From Massilia sp. UMI-21 (GTDB taxonomy: Bacteria; Pseudomonadota; Gammaproteobacteria; Burkholderiales; Burkholderiaceae_D): a stretch of 64,000 nt of DNA. Shown piece by piece: positions 8,725-17,870 of the stretch. Every line of letters starts with the position of its first letter. Positions within the stretch are counted from its first letter, which is position 1. The notes beneath the pieces were generated by a model. The model saw only the letters and a list, made by a program, of their open reading frames with translations, searched no databases and had not been told where the DNA came from. The position numbers and the translations under genes were made by a program. Location of the stretch: positions 4,526,001 through 4,590,000 of the forward strand of contig CP063848.1 of the NCBI GenBank assembly GCA_015277795.1, in the 5' to 3' direction.

Positions 8725-9564
8725 ATGCTGACACCAGAACAACGCGCGCAGTACCAGCGCGACGGCTTCCTCGTCCTCCCCGGTTTCAAGCCCCTCGACG
8801 AGATCGCCGCGCTGCGGCGGCGGGCCGAGGAGATCGTCGACGCTTTCGATCCTGCGCAATCACGCGCCATCTTCACCACCAAGGACCAGGAGCGCGCCAG
8901 CGACGCCTGGTTCCTCGGCTCGGACAACACGGTGCGCTGCTTCTTCGAGGAAGAGGCGTTTGGCCCGGACGGCCGGCTGCGCCAGGCCAAGGCCCTGTCG
9001 ATCAACAAGATCGGCCATGCCATGCACGACCTCGATCCGGTGTTCGACGCTTTCACGCGCGACCCGAAACTGGCCGCCGTAGCGCGCGACCTGGGCCTGG
9101 CGCAGCCGCAGGCCTGGCAATCGATGTACATCTTCAAGCAGCCGGGCATCGGCGGCGAAGTGCGCTGGCACCAGGACGCCACCTTCTTCGACAGCGACCC
9201 GATCACCGTCACCACCTTCTGGTTCGCGCTGGAAGATGCGACCATCGACAACGGCTGCCTGTGGGCCGAGCCGGGCGGCCACCGCGGCCCCTTGCGCGAA
9301 CGCTTCCTGCGCGACGGCGACACCATCACCATGGAGAAGCTGGATGCCATGCCGTGGCCGGATGACAGTACCGCCGTGCCGCTGGAAGCCAAAGCCGGCA
9401 CCCTGGTCTGCTTCCACGGCCTGCTGCCCCACTACAGCGCGCCGAACCGCTCGCCGGTGTCGCGCCATGCGTTCACGCTGCACGCCACCGACGGCCGCGC
9501 CGCCTACTCGCCGCGCAATTGGATCCAGCGCAGCGCGGACTTCCCGGTCCGCGGCTTCGACTGA
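8725..9564 (+). CDS. Phytanoyl-CoA dioxygenase (PhyH) family protein
   Basis: 279 aa. The N-terminus (QYQRDGFLVLPGF) is typical of PhyH-family Fe(II)/2-oxoglutarate oxygenases. The metal site is visible as HQDA (H-x-D, near residues 151-153) with a distal His in the LLPHYSAPNRS segment; the Arg of SRHAF is suited to bind 2-oxoglutarate. It likely hydroxylates a small organic substrate, which cannot be named. The 118-bp gap before it has a possible -10 TACAAT (8696-8701) but no good -35. It converges with the anti-sigma gene, with 12 bp between the stops. Confidence 0.8.
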   Translation: MLTPEQRAQYQRDGFLVLPGFKPLDEIAALRRRAEEIVDAFDPAQSRAIFTTKDQERASDAWFLGSDNTVRCFFEEEAFGPDGRLRQAKALSINKIGHAMHDLDPVFDAFTRDPKLAAVARDLGLAQPQAWQSMYIFKQPGIGGEVRWHQDATFFDSDPITVTTFWFALEDATIDNGCLWAEPGGHRGPLRERFLRDGDTITMEKLDAMPWPDDSTAVPLEAKAGTLVCFHGLLPHYSAPNRSPVSRHAFTLHATDGRAAYSPRNWIQRSADFPVRGFD

Positions 9565-9576
9565 ATCGATCAGGTC

Positions 9577-10278
9577 TTACATCACCCTCACCCAGCCGCC
9601 TTTGTAGAGAATCGGCCCGGTCGGCCCTTCCGCACTGGGCGAGCCGCCGGCCGGCTCCAGGCTGACCGCCAGCAGCGCCACGTCGGCGCCCAGTGCCTGG
9701 CGCGTCAGCGGCAAGGACAGCCGGCGGCCGCCTTCCAGCAGGCCGAGCGAACGCGGCCTGCCCTGTTCCGGCACCGCCCACAATTGCAGGACCTTGCCCG
9801 GCGCGAGCGGCTGCGCCTCGACCAGGCGCACGTCCAGGCGTTCGCGATCGCGGTCGGCCAGCACCAGCAGTGCGGTACGGGACTGCTCGTCGGTCAGGGT
9901 CGCGATGTCGCTGACGACCGGCTCGCGGCGATCCTGCATGACCGCCACCAGCAGCAGCGCGGCCAGCATGCTGGACGTCACGCCCAGGGTGCGCCAGTAG
10001 CCGAGCGAACCGTGGCGCCAGAACTGCCAGGCCGGCGCCTTCGGACGTAGTCCAAGGCGCCGCTCGATCGCGCGCCAGACCTGCATGGGCGGCGTGCGTG
10101 CGGGGACGAATTCGGCCATGGCGCCAAGCCGCTCGTTCCATTCGGCGACCGTGCGGCGCAGCGCGGCGTCGTCGTGCATGTAGCCCTCGAAGCGGCGGCG
10201 CGCGTGACCGCGCAGCGTGCCCAGCACGTAAGCGCCCGCGAGCCGCTCGCGCAGGATGTCCTTGCCGCGCAGTTTCAT
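9577..10278 (-). CDS. Anti-sigma factor, RskA-like
   Basis: 233 aa. The N-terminal about 90 residues form a cytoplasmic ECF-sigma-binding domain of the anti-sigma-K type ([29 protein letters not shown]). One TM segment lies near residues 95-112 ([20 protein letters not shown]). The periplasmic C-terminal domain has the RskA-type ending with [18 protein letters not shown] and FLVL-like strands. It overlaps the sigma gene by 4 bp (ATGA), the usual arrangement for a sigma/anti-sigma pair. The expected role is to hold the sigma factor at the membrane until a signal causes release; the signal is unknown. Confidence 0.85.
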   Translation of the reverse strand: MKLRGKDILRERLAGAYVLGTLRGHARRRFEGYMHDDAALRRTVAEWNERLGAMAEFVPARTPPMQVWRAIERRLGLRPKAPAWQFWRHGSLGYWRTLGVTSSMLAALLLVAVMQDRREPVVSDIATLTDEQSRTALLVLADRDRERLDVRLVEAQPLAPGKVLQLWAVPEQGRPRSLGLLEGGRRLSLPLTRQALGADVALLAVSLEPAGGSPSAEGPTGPILYKGGWVRVM

Positions 10279-10868
10279 GCCGCCCTCCCGCCGTCGCTCA
10301 GGCAGGCCTGCAAGCGCGCCAGGCTGCGCCGGATCCAGGTTTTCACGGTGCCCACCGGCAGCGCCAGTTTCCGCGCCACGTCGCTGTGCGACAGGTCGTG
10401 AAAAAAGGCCAGTCCGACCACCGTGCGGTGCTTTTCCTCGAGCGCGGACATGCAGACCGCCAGCGCCTTTGCTTCGCTGCTCAGTTCGAGCGCATCGGCA
10501 GGATTCGTGGCCGGATCCTGCAGGCTGGCCAGCACCCTGTCGTCGAAGTCTTCGCCGCCGGTCTCGACCTCCAGCCGCAGGCGTCGCAACAGGTCGAAGG
10601 ACTTGTTGCGGACGATGGTCGTCATCCAGGTCATGGGCGCCGACAGGCTGGCCTGGTAGTCACTCGCGTGATTCCATATCGAAACAAAACTTTCCTGCAG
10701 CACCTCTTCAGCCAGCTCGCGCCGGCGCAGGATGCGCAGCGCCAGGCCGTACAGCCGGGGCGAACTGGCTTCGTACAGCTCCCGGAAAGCGAGCGCGTCT
10801 TTCTGCGCGGCGCCACGTAACCACGTATTCAGTTGTAATGGATTTAGCGAATTTGAGGGCTGGACCAC
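10275..10868 (-). CDS. ECF RNA polymerase sigma factor, SigK-like
   Basis: 197 aa, GTG start with GAAGG about 6 nt upstream. Region 2 is seen as FRELYEASSPRLYGLALRIL followed by ELAEEVLQESFVSIW and the -10 recognition stretch PMTWMTTIVRNKSFDLLRR. Region 4 has LEEKHRTVVGLAFF and the helix-turn-helix SHSDVARKLALPVGTVKTWIRR. It is encoded with its anti-sigma partner and diverges from the DUF4331 cassette, 213 bp away. Likely targets are its own operon and that cassette; an ECF-like promoter candidate lies in the gap. Confidence 0.9.
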   Translation of the reverse strand: MVQPSNSLNPLQLNTWLRGAAQKDALAFRELYEASSPRLYGLALRILRRRELAEEVLQESFVSIWNHASDYQASLSAPMTWMTTIVRNKSFDLLRRLRLEVETGGEDFDDRVLASLQDPATNPADALELSSEAKALAVCMSALEEKHRTVVGLAFFHDLSHSDVARKLALPVGTVKTWIRRSLARLQACLSDGGRAA

Positions 10869-10963
10869 GGAATACCTTCGCGAGTTCGGATTTTTTTGAC
10901 AGCTTTGCCAAGAGAGCTAGCAACTTAGCATGTTTCCACCGGGGCAATGCAAGAAAAATAAGT

Positions 10964-10992
10964 TGAATCCGATCGGGCGCGGCTTGCGTATA
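10964..10992 (+). promoter_or_regulatory. Candidate ECF-type promoter for the DUF4331 cassette
   Basis: TGAATCC (10964-10970) and CGTATA (10987-10992) are 16 bp apart. This spacing and the AATCC / CGTA pattern are like promoters of several ECF sigma groups and unlike sigma70. The implied leader to the ATG at 11082 is about 83 nt and contains a short inverted repeat (CCCCT/AGGGG, 11044-11055). No equally good match was found facing the sigma gene. Confidence 0.35.
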
Positions 10993-11081
10993 TGACCAGG
11001 CAGCCGTGCAAAAGCAAGTTGATGTCGCGGCAAGTTCGCATAGCCCCTAGAGGGGACCACAACATTCAAGAGGAGATCATC

Positions 11082-12575
11082 ATGCAATCTGGTAAGCACC
11101 ACCCCTGGGCCCTCGCCCTCCTGTCGGGCGCCGCGCTGGCCGCGCTGGCCCTGCCCGCCGCTGCCTCGAGTCATCGCGAAGCTCCGTTCCTGACCAATGC
11201 GCCGAAGGTCGACGGCACCGACTTCTACATGTTCCGCAGCTACGCCCCGGGACGCGAAGGCTACGTGACCATGATTGCCAACTTCATCCCCTTCCAGGAT
11301 CCGCAGGGCGGCCCGAACTTCTACCAGTTCGATAACAACGCCTTGTACGAGATCCACGTCGACAACAACGGCGATGCCAAGGAAGACATCAGCTTCCAGT
11401 TCCGTTTCAAGAACACGTCGAAGCGCACCGCCCTCACCGTGGGCGGCAAGCAGGTGCTGATCCCGCTGATCAACTCGAACACCATCAGCGGCGTCAATCC
11501 GGCCTCGCTCAACGTGCGCGAAACCTACACCATCGACATGGTCAAGGGCGACCGCCGCAGCGGCACCCGCACCCGCCTGGCCGGCACCGGTGGCGCCAGC
11601 GAATTCGACAAGCCGGTCGACAACATCGGCGAGAAGACCTTCAGCGGCGCCGGCGGCTACGAAGCCTACGCCAACCAGCACATCTACGATGTCAACATCC
11701 CCGGTTGCGGCACCGGCCGCGTCTTCGTCGGGCAGCGCAAGGAACCGTTCTACATCGCGGTCGGCAAGACCTTCGACCTGATCAACCTGAACCCGCTCGG
11801 CGCCGAGGTCAACGGCAACAAGAACGACCTCGAGAACAAGAACGTCAGCGCGATCGCGCTCGAAGTGCCGATCGCCTGCGTGGCCGGCGCCGGTGAACCG
11901 GTCATCGGCGCCTACGCCACCGCCAGCATGCGCCAGGGTCGCCTGATCAACCCGACCCCGGGCAGCGGCCTGAACAACGCCGTCAAGGAAGGCGGCGCCT
12001 GGGCCCAGGTCTCGCGCCTGGGCATGCCGCTGGTGAACGAAGTCATCATCGGCATGGACGACAAGGACCGCTTCAACGCCTCGAAACCGAAGGATGACGG
12101 CCAGTTCCTCACCTACGTCACCAACCCGGTGCTGCCGGCCCTGATCGAGACCCTGTTCCCGTCCGCCAAGGCGCCGACCAACTTCCCGCGCAACGACCTG
12201 GTCACCGCCTTCCTGAAAGGCCTGCCGGGCGTGAACCAGCCGAAGAACGTGGTGGCTTCCGAAATGCTGCGCCTGAACACCAGCATCGCGCCAACCGCGC
12301 TGGCGGCGCAGAATCCGCTGGGCGTGGCGGCAGGCGACAACGCCGGCTTCCCGAACGGCCGCCGTCCGGCCGACGACGTCACCGACATCGCGCTGCGCGT
12401 GTCGATGGGTGCCCTGTGCGTGCTGACCGGCGCCAACGATGCACTCGGCGTGGGCTGCAAGCCATCCGATGCGCCGGCCGGCGGCCTGGCCCTGACCGAC
12501 GGCGTGCGCAAGACCGCGGCATCGTTCAAGCCGGCCTTCCCCTACCTGAACGCCCCGCTGCCGGGCAACCAGTAA
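11082..12575 (+). CDS. DUF4331 family exported protein
   Basis: 497 aa from the ATG at 11082, which has AGGAGA about 6 nt upstream; longer in-frame starts lack a ribosome site and would bury the signal peptide. The signal peptide (residues 1-26) has a core SGAALAALALPAAAS and is followed by the family hallmark SSHREAPFLT and DGTDFYMFRSY. The body is rich in short beta strands and acidic turns, as in other DUF4331 proteins. Function of the family is not established. It is the first gene of a four-gene plus-strand cassette and faces an ECF sigma operon, which suggests expression under envelope or oxidative stress; this is inference. Confidence 0.85.
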   Translation: MQSGKHHPWALALLSGAALAALALPAAASSHREAPFLTNAPKVDGTDFYMFRSYAPGREGYVTMIANFIPFQDPQGGPNFYQFDNNALYEIHVDNNGDAKEDISFQFRFKNTSKRTALTVGGKQVLIPLINSNTISGVNPASLNVRETYTIDMVKGDRRSGTRTRLAGTGGASEFDKPVDNIGEKTFSGAGGYEAYANQHIYDVNIPGCGTGRVFVGQRKEPFYIAVGKTFDLINLNPLGAEVNGNKNDLENKNVSAIALEVPIACVAGAGEPVIGAYATASMRQGRLINPTPGSGLNNAVKEGGAWAQVSRLGMPLVNEVIIGMDDKDRFNASKPKDDGQFLTYVTNPVLPALIETLFPSAKAPTNFPRNDLVTAFLKGLPGVNQPKNVVASEMLRLNTSIAPTALAAQNPLGVAAGDNAGFPNGRRPADDVTDIALRVSMGALCVLTGANDALGVGCKPSDAPAGGLALTDGVRKTAASFKPAFPYLNAPLPGNQ

Positions 12576-12587
12576 GAGGAGAACGCC

Positions 12588-12863
12588 ATGACTTCCACGA
12601 TCCACCGCATGCGCAACGGCGCGCTGCTGGTGTCGCTGGCCCTGCTGCTCGGGGCCTGCGGCGGCAGCAACGAACGCGAACACGTGAGTACGCCACCTCC
12701 GCCGACCGGCACCAATCCGCCGCCGCCGGCAGCCGATTCGTTCTTCTCGCTGGTCGCCGCGCGCGTGGCCTCGCTGCTCGACAACGAGGAGCCGGGTTCC
12801 ATCGACGGCATCACGCCGACCACGCCCGAAGACACGGAGCCGCAACCGCTGCCGTCGAGCTGA
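12588..12863 (+). CDS. Small Pro-rich lipoprotein
   Basis: 91 aa. A lipoprotein signal (GALLVSLALLLGAC) gives lipobox L21-G22-A23-C24. The mature part is short, Pro/Thr-rich (TPPPPTGTNPPPPA) with one helical patch (FFSLVAARVASLLDN). A strong AGGAGA precedes the ATG, 12 bp after the DUF4331 stop. It is co-transcribed with DUF4331 and the TPR gene. I know no named family; it may tether or link the exported partners at the membrane. Confidence 0.7.
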   Translation: MTSTIHRMRNGALLVSLALLLGACGGSNEREHVSTPPPPTGTNPPPPAADSFFSLVAARVASLLDNEEPGSIDGITPTTPEDTEPQPLPSS

Positions 12864-12931
12864 CGTGAGCCGAAGACGACGGGGTGCGCCAGGCGTGGCC
12901 CCGTCGTCCCTACAGCAAGGATGACGTGAAG

Positions 12932-14107
12932 ATGACGAAGATCACCCCCGTGCTGCTGGCGGTGCTGCTCAGCTGCAGCGCCGCCGCGGCGCCTTACATC
13001 CCGTCCAGCGGCAGCCAGGTACTGGAACGCCTGCCTGCGCGCTTCGACCCGGTGCAGCGTGAACTGGCGCAGCTGCGCGCCGCGCTGGCCGCCAATCCAC
13101 GCGACCTGGCGCGCGCATCCGCGCTCGCACGGCGCTGCATCGAGCTGGCGCGCCGCGACGGCGATCCGCGCTACCTCGGCTATGCCCAGGCCGCGCTTGC
13201 GCCCTGGTGGAAGCTGCCGCGCGAACGCGCCCCGGCCGAGGTGCTGGTGCTGCGCGCCACCCTGGCCCAGAGCACCCATGCGTTCGGCGAGGCGCTGGCC
13301 GACCTCGACGAAGTGGTGCGGCGCGACCCGGGCAACGCCCAGGCCTGGCTGACCCGCGCCACCATCCTGCTGGTGACCGGCGACTATGCCGGCTCCCGCA
13401 GCAGCTGCGCGCGCCTGTTCGGACGCGCGCCGGACCTGGTGCTGCAAACCTGCCTGGCCGCGGTCGGCAGCGTCAGCGGCCAGGCCCGACCCAGTTACGA
13501 CAGGCTGGCGCACACCCTCGCCGCCCGCGCCGATGCGCCGGCGCCGCTGCGCGCCTGGTCGGGCACGCTGCTGGCCGAGATGGCCGAGCGGCTCGGCGAG
13601 TACGCCGCGGCCGAGACCCATTTCCGCGCGGCCCTGCGGGCCGACCCGCAGGACAGCTACCTGCTGGCGGCCTACGCCGACTTCCTGCTCGAACGCGGCC
13701 GCGCCCGCGAAGTATTGCCGCTGGTGAAAGACCGTACCCAGGCCGATGCCCTGCTGCTGCGCCATGCGCTCGCCCTGTCCGCCCTCGACGCGGACGAGGC
13801 CGCGGGCCAGAGCGCCGCATTGCGCGCACGCTTCGAAGCGGCGCGGCGCCGCGGCGATACCGTGCACCGGCGCGAGGAGGCGCGTTTTGCGCTGGCGCTG
13901 GCCCGCGATCCGGCCGAGGCGGTGCGCCTGGCCAAGCTCAATTGGGCGGTGCAGAAGGAACCGGCCGACCTGCGCATCCTGGCGCGCGCCGCCGCCGCCA
14001 GCGGCGACGCCGATGCCGCGCGCCTGGTGCGCGACTGGCTGGGCCGGAGCAAACTGGAAGACCGCAGTCTCGAAGCCGTCGCGCCGCGCCGCGGAGCCGC
14101 CACGTGA
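12932..14107 (+). CDS. Exported TPR-repeat protein
   Basis: 391 aa from the ATG at 12932. A signal peptide (ITPVLLAVLLSCSAAAA) is followed by helical repeats of TPR character, such as HAFGEALADLDEVVRRDPGNAQAW and YAAAETHFRAALRADPQDSY. The ORF can be read from 12884, but that N-terminus is non-conserved and has no ribosome site. The stop overlaps the ATG of the HupE-like gene by one base. TPR proteins serve as scaffolds, so it probably binds another member of this cassette in the periplasm. Confidence 0.75.
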   Translation: MTKITPVLLAVLLSCSAAAAPYIPSSGSQVLERLPARFDPVQRELAQLRAALAANPRDLARASALARRCIELARRDGDPRYLGYAQAALAPWWKLPRERAPAEVLVLRATLAQSTHAFGEALADLDEVVRRDPGNAQAWLTRATILLVTGDYAGSRSSCARLFGRAPDLVLQTCLAAVGSVSGQARPSYDRLAHTLAARADAPAPLRAWSGTLLAEMAERLGEYAAAETHFRAALRADPQDSYLLAAYADFLLERGRAREVLPLVKDRTQADALLLRHALALSALDADEAAGQSAALRARFEAARRRGDTVHRREEARFALALARDPAEAVRLAKLNWAVQKEPADLRILARAAAASGDADAARLVRDWLGRSKLEDRSLEAVAPRRGAAT

Positions 14108-15255
14108 TGCGCGGCCTGCTTGCCTCCCTGCTGGCCGTGGCGGCGCTGCTGTGGGTGCCCGCCGCCCACGCCCACAAGGCCAGCGACAGCTACCTGAACC
14201 TGGCTGTCGACGGCGCACGCATCGACGGCCGCTGGGACATCGCCCTGCGCGACCTGGAGCTGGCCGTCGGCCTGGATGCCGATGGCGATGGCGCCCTCAC
14301 CTGGGACGAGGTGCGCGCCCGCCATGGGGCAATCGCTGCCTATGCACTCACCCACCTGAAGCTGTCCGCGGAGGGCAAGGCCTGTCCGCTGGAGGTCACC
14401 GGGCAACTGGTCGACAGCCATACCGACGGCGCCTACACGGTGCTGATGCTGCGCGGCGCCTGCCCGGCGCCGGTGCAAACCCTGACGGTCGGCTACACGC
14501 TGCTGGCCGAACTCGACCCGCAGCACCGCGGCCTGCTCGCCCTGCGCCACGGCGAAGCCACCGCCAGCGCCATCCTCGGCCCGGACAACGCGCAGCCGCA
14601 ACTGCGCCTGGCCGAACCCTCGGGCGGGCGCCAGTTCCTGGAGTATGCCCGCCAGGGCGTCTGGCACATCTGGATCGGCATCGACCATATCCTGTTCCTG
14701 CTGTCGCTGCTGCTGCCGGCCGTGCTGCTCTACCGCGACCGCCAGTGGGTGGGGCGCGAAGGCTTTCGCAGTGCGGGAATGGATGTGCTGCGGGTCGTCA
14801 CCGCGTTCACGCTGGCGCATTCGCTGACCCTGACCCTGGCCGCGCTCGGGGTGCTGGCCCTGCCCTCGCGCCTGGTCGAATCGGCCATCGCGGCCTCGGT
14901 GATCGTCGCGGCATTGAACAACCTGCGCCCGCTGTACCAGCGCGGACGCGTACTGTTCGCCTTCGGTTTCGGCCTGTTGCACGGTTTCGGTTTCGCCAGC
15001 GTGTTGGCTGACCTCGGCCTGCCCCAGGATGCACTGTTGCTGTCGCTGGTGGGCTTCAATGTGGGCGTCGAGCTCGGCCAGTTGGCGATCGTCGCGCTGT
15101 TCCTGCCGCTCGCCTGGGTCTTGCGCAAGGGCCTGTTCTACCGGCGTGTCGTGATGCTGGGTGGGTCGGTCGCGATTGCCCTGGTGGCCGCCGTCTGGCT
15201 GCTGGAACGTGCCCTGGACCTGCAGCTGCCGGCCTGGAACGCGGTGTTCGCATGA
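14107..15255 (+). CDS. HupE/UreJ_2 family membrane protein with an EF-hand-like loop
   Basis: 382 aa. A signal peptide (1-22) leads into a periplasmic domain that starts HKASDSYLNL. Residues 57-68 (DADGDGALTWDE) match a canonical EF-hand loop, with Asp at 1, 3 and 5, Gly at 6 and Glu at 12. From about residue 180 come six or so TM helices with the HupE_UreJ_2 hallmark WHIWIGIDHILFLLSLLLP and later FGFGLLHGFGFA. Related HupE/UreJ proteins are thought to move nickel or another metal, but this subfamily is uncharacterised. It is the last gene of the DUF4331 cassette. Confidence 0.8.
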   Translation: MRGLLASLLAVAALLWVPAAHAHKASDSYLNLAVDGARIDGRWDIALRDLELAVGLDADGDGALTWDEVRARHGAIAAYALTHLKLSAEGKACPLEVTGQLVDSHTDGAYTVLMLRGACPAPVQTLTVGYTLLAELDPQHRGLLALRHGEATASAILGPDNAQPQLRLAEPSGGRQFLEYARQGVWHIWIGIDHILFLLSLLLPAVLLYRDRQWVGREGFRSAGMDVLRVVTAFTLAHSLTLTLAALGVLALPSRLVESAIAASVIVAALNNLRPLYQRGRVLFAFGFGLLHGFGFASVLADLGLPQDALLLSLVGFNVGVELGQLAIVALFLPLAWVLRKGLFYRRVVMLGGSVAIALVAAVWLLERALDLQLPAWNAVFA

Positions 15256-15256
15256 G

Positions 15257-15281
15257 GCGCGGCGCAGGGCTTGCGCCGCGC
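15257..15281 (+). terminator. Hairpin after the HupE-like gene, possible terminator
   Basis: Perfect 10-bp stem GCGCGGCGCA / TGCGCCGCGC with a 5-nt loop, 2 nt after the stop codon. There is no T run directly after it (the first T tract is about 22 nt later), so efficient intrinsic termination is uncertain. Confidence 0.35.
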
Positions 15282-15307
15282 GTACATATGCATCATGTAT
15301 CAGCTTT

Positions 15308-15335
15308 TTTACAAATCCCCTGAGCAACTGATAAT
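15308..15335 (+). promoter_or_regulatory. Candidate sigma70 promoter for the M1 peptidase operon
   Basis: TTTACA (15308-15313) and GATAAT (15330-15335) with a 16-bp spacer, in a strikingly AT-rich stretch of this GC-rich window. The transcript would begin near 15342, giving a leader of about 45 nt with AGGGGA before the ATG at 15387. Confidence 0.5.
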
Positions 15336-15386
15336 AGGTAAAGCTAGAATACTTTTTCCTATATTAATTAAAATCCCAGGGGATAT

Positions 15387-17753
15387 ATGATACGTCTGCC
15401 CATCGGACTAGCCGCGCTGTGCCTCAGTGCCACCGTTTTCGCCGCTCCTCCCTTCGACGACAAGTTTCGCCAGCTCGACGAGCTGCTGCCGACGCCGACG
15501 TCCGTGCGCGCCGCGTCCGGCGCGCCGGGCCACGCTTACTGGCAGCAGCGCGCCGACTACACGATGCGCGCCACGCTCGACGAGAACAAGCGTTCGCTCA
15601 CCGGTTCCGGCACCATCACGTATCACAACAATTCCCCTGACACGCTGAAGTACCTCTGGCTGCAGCTGGACGAGAACATCTACAAGCCGGATTCGGCCGC
15701 CCGCAAGACCGCCACCCTGCCCTCGCGCGAGGCCTGGCAAACGCGCGGCTCCGACGGCGTGAAGTTCGACGCCCTGCGCAATGTGCTCGAGGGGAACAGC
15801 TTCGACGGCGGCTTCAATGTGCGCAACGTGCGCGACAGCGGCGGCCGTCCGCTGAAGTACATCATCAACGGCACCATGATGCGCATCGACCTGCCGCAGC
15901 CGCTCAAGCCGGGCGCGCGCGTGTCGTTCGGTCTCGACTGGCACTACAACATCAACGAACAGAAGGTGCTCGGCGGCCGTTCGGGCTACGAGAAGTTCGA
16001 CGACAAGAACGACCTGTTCGAGATCGCCCTGTGGTTCCCGCGCATGGCGGCCTATTACGACGTCTACGGCTGGCAGCACAAGCAATTCCTGGGCGCCGGC
16101 GAGTTCACTCTGGAATTCGGCGACTACGACGTGCGGATCACCGTCCCGGCCGACCACATCGTGGCCTCCACCGGCGAACTGCAGAACCCGGGCGACGTGC
16201 TCACCGGCGCCCAGCGCGAGCGCCTGCGCCAGGCCCGTACCGCCAAGAAGCCGGTCCTGATCGTGACCCAGGCCGAGGCCGAAGCCGCCGAGAAGGGGCG
16301 CGCCACCGGCACCAAGACCTGGCATTTCAAGGCCAAGAACGTGCGCGATTTCGCCTTTGCCTCGAGCCGCAAGTTCATCTGGGATGCGCAGGGCATCAAG
16401 TCGGGCGACAACGACGTGCTGGCGATGTCCTACTATCCGAAGGAAGGCAACCCGCTGTGGGAGCGCTACTCGACCCACGCGATCATCCATACCATCGAGC
16501 AGTACAGCAAATACTCGTTCGACTACCCCTACCCGACCGCCATTTCGGTGAACGGCCCGGTGGGCGGCATGGAATACCCGATGATCTCGTTCAACGGCCC
16601 GCGTCCGGTCAAGGACAAGAAGACCGGCGAACTCACCTGGTCGAAGCGCACCAAGTACGGCCTGATCGGCGTGATCATCCACGAAGTGGGCCACAACTAC
16701 TTCCCGATGATCGTCAACTCGGACGAGCGCCAGTGGACCTGGATGGACGAGGGCATCAACTCCTTCGTGCAGTCGCTGGCCCAGGAAGCCTGGGAAGAAG
16801 ACTGGGATGAGATGCGCGGCCACCCGCGTTCGATCGTCCCCTACATGCGCACCCAGAACCAGGTGCCGATCATGACGAACTCGGAGTCGCTCCTGCAGTT
16901 CGGTAACAATGCCTACGCCAAGCCGGCCGCCGCCCTGAACGTGCTGCGCGAGACCGTCCTGGGCCGCGAACTGTTCGACTTCGCCTTCAAGGAATACGCC
17001 GAGCGCTGGAAGTTCAAGCGCCCGACCCCTTCCGACTTCTTCCGCACCATGGAAGATGCGTCGGGTACGGACCTCGACTGGTTCTGGCGCGGCTGGTTCT
17101 ACACCACCGACGCGGTGGACATCAGCGTGGACGGCATCACCGAGTACACGGTCAGCACCAAGGATCCGGAAATCGAAAAGGCCTGGGCGCGCGCCCGCAA
17201 GCAGGAAGAGCCGATCTCGGTCACCGACCAGCGCAACAAGGGCATGGAGCGCCGCGTCGACCGCTTCCCCGAGCTGAAGGACTTCTACAACCAGAACGAC
17301 GACTTCACCGTCACCAACAAGGACCGCAACAAGTTCAACGAGACGGTCGCCGGCCTGGAAGACTGGGAAAAGGCCCTGCTCAAGGAAGGCAAGCACCTGT
17401 ACCTGGTGGACTTTTCGAACAAGGGCGGCCTGGTGACTCCGCTGATCGTCGAGATCACGACCAAGAGCGGCAAGAAATACATCGAGCGCATCCCGGCCGA
17501 AGTATGGCGCTACTCGCCGAAGAAGGTCACCAAGCTGTTCATCACGGACGAAGAGATCGTCGGCCTGACCCAGGACCCGTACTGGGAAACCGCCGACATC
17601 GACGTGAGCAACAACGCGTGGCCGGCCAAGCCGACCCCGTCGCGCCTGGAACTGTTCAAGTCCGAGCGTGAGCCGTCCAACAACCTGATGCGCGACTTTA
17701 ATACCAAGCTGAAGGCCCCGGGCCAGAAAGACGACGCAGCGAAGGCCGAGTAA
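15387..17753 (+). CDS. M1 family metallopeptidase (first tandem copy)
   Basis: 788 aa. An N-terminal signal peptide (about residues 1-20) indicates export. The gluzincin zinc site is HEVGH at 432-436 with the third ligand Glu455 in TWMDEG (HExxH-x18-E). GGMEYPMISFN serves as the GAMEN-like exopeptidase motif of M1 enzymes. The N-terminal beta domain resembles that of other M1 members. It is followed by a close paralogue that shares long identical stretches, especially in the C-terminal third. A 45-nt leader follows the promoter at 15308. Likely releases N-terminal residues from peptides in the periplasm. Confidence 0.9.
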   Translation: MIRLPIGLAALCLSATVFAAPPFDDKFRQLDELLPTPTSVRAASGAPGHAYWQQRADYTMRATLDENKRSLTGSGTITYHNNSPDTLKYLWLQLDENIYKPDSAARKTATLPSREAWQTRGSDGVKFDALRNVLEGNSFDGGFNVRNVRDSGGRPLKYIINGTMMRIDLPQPLKPGARVSFGLDWHYNINEQKVLGGRSGYEKFDDKNDLFEIALWFPRMAAYYDVYGWQHKQFLGAGEFTLEFGDYDVRITVPADHIVASTGELQNPGDVLTGAQRERLRQARTAKKPVLIVTQAEAEAAEKGRATGTKTWHFKAKNVRDFAFASSRKFIWDAQGIKSGDNDVLAMSYYPKEGNPLWERYSTHAIIHTIEQYSKYSFDYPYPTAISVNGPVGGMEYPMISFNGPRPVKDKKTGELTWSKRTKYGLIGVIIHEVGHNYFPMIVNSDERQWTWMDEGINSFVQSLAQEAWEEDWDEMRGHPRSIVPYMRTQNQVPIMTNSESLLQFGNNAYAKPAAALNVLRETVLGRELFDFAFKEYAERWKFKRPTPSDFFRTMEDASGTDLDWFWRGWFYTTDAVDISVDGITEYTVSTKDPEIEKAWARARKQEEPISVTDQRNKGMERRVDRFPELKDFYNQNDDFTVTNKDRNKFNETVAGLEDWEKALLKEGKHLYLVDFSNKGGLVTPLIVEITTKSGKKYIERIPAEVWRYSPKKVTKLFITDEEIVGLTQDPYWETADIDVSNNAWPAKPTPSRLELFKSEREPSNNLMRDFNTKLKAPGQKDDAAKAE

Positions 17754-17810
17754 ACCTGGCTTGCGCTGGAATGCGGCGCGGGCCTGGCCCGCGCCGAACG
17801 CTTTCACGAC

Positions 17811-17842
17811 CGGCAGGGCTGCGCGCCCTGCCGTTTGTTTAT
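17811..17842 (+). terminator. Intrinsic terminator between the two M1 genes
   Basis: Stem CGGCAGGGC / GCCCTGCCG with loop TGCGC, followed by TTTGTTTATT. A second GC-rich hairpin (17775-17795) lies just before it. It should stop or attenuate transcripts from the first M1 gene, so the second copy may depend on readthrough or its own start. Confidence 0.7.
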
Positions 17843-17870
17843 TGATGAAGATTTTCGTTAAAAGAACCGC

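Noticed and set aside
10992..11081. N-terminal extension of the DUF4331 gene
   Set aside because: The internal ATG at 11082 has AGGAGA and begins a clean signal peptide; the extension has neither.
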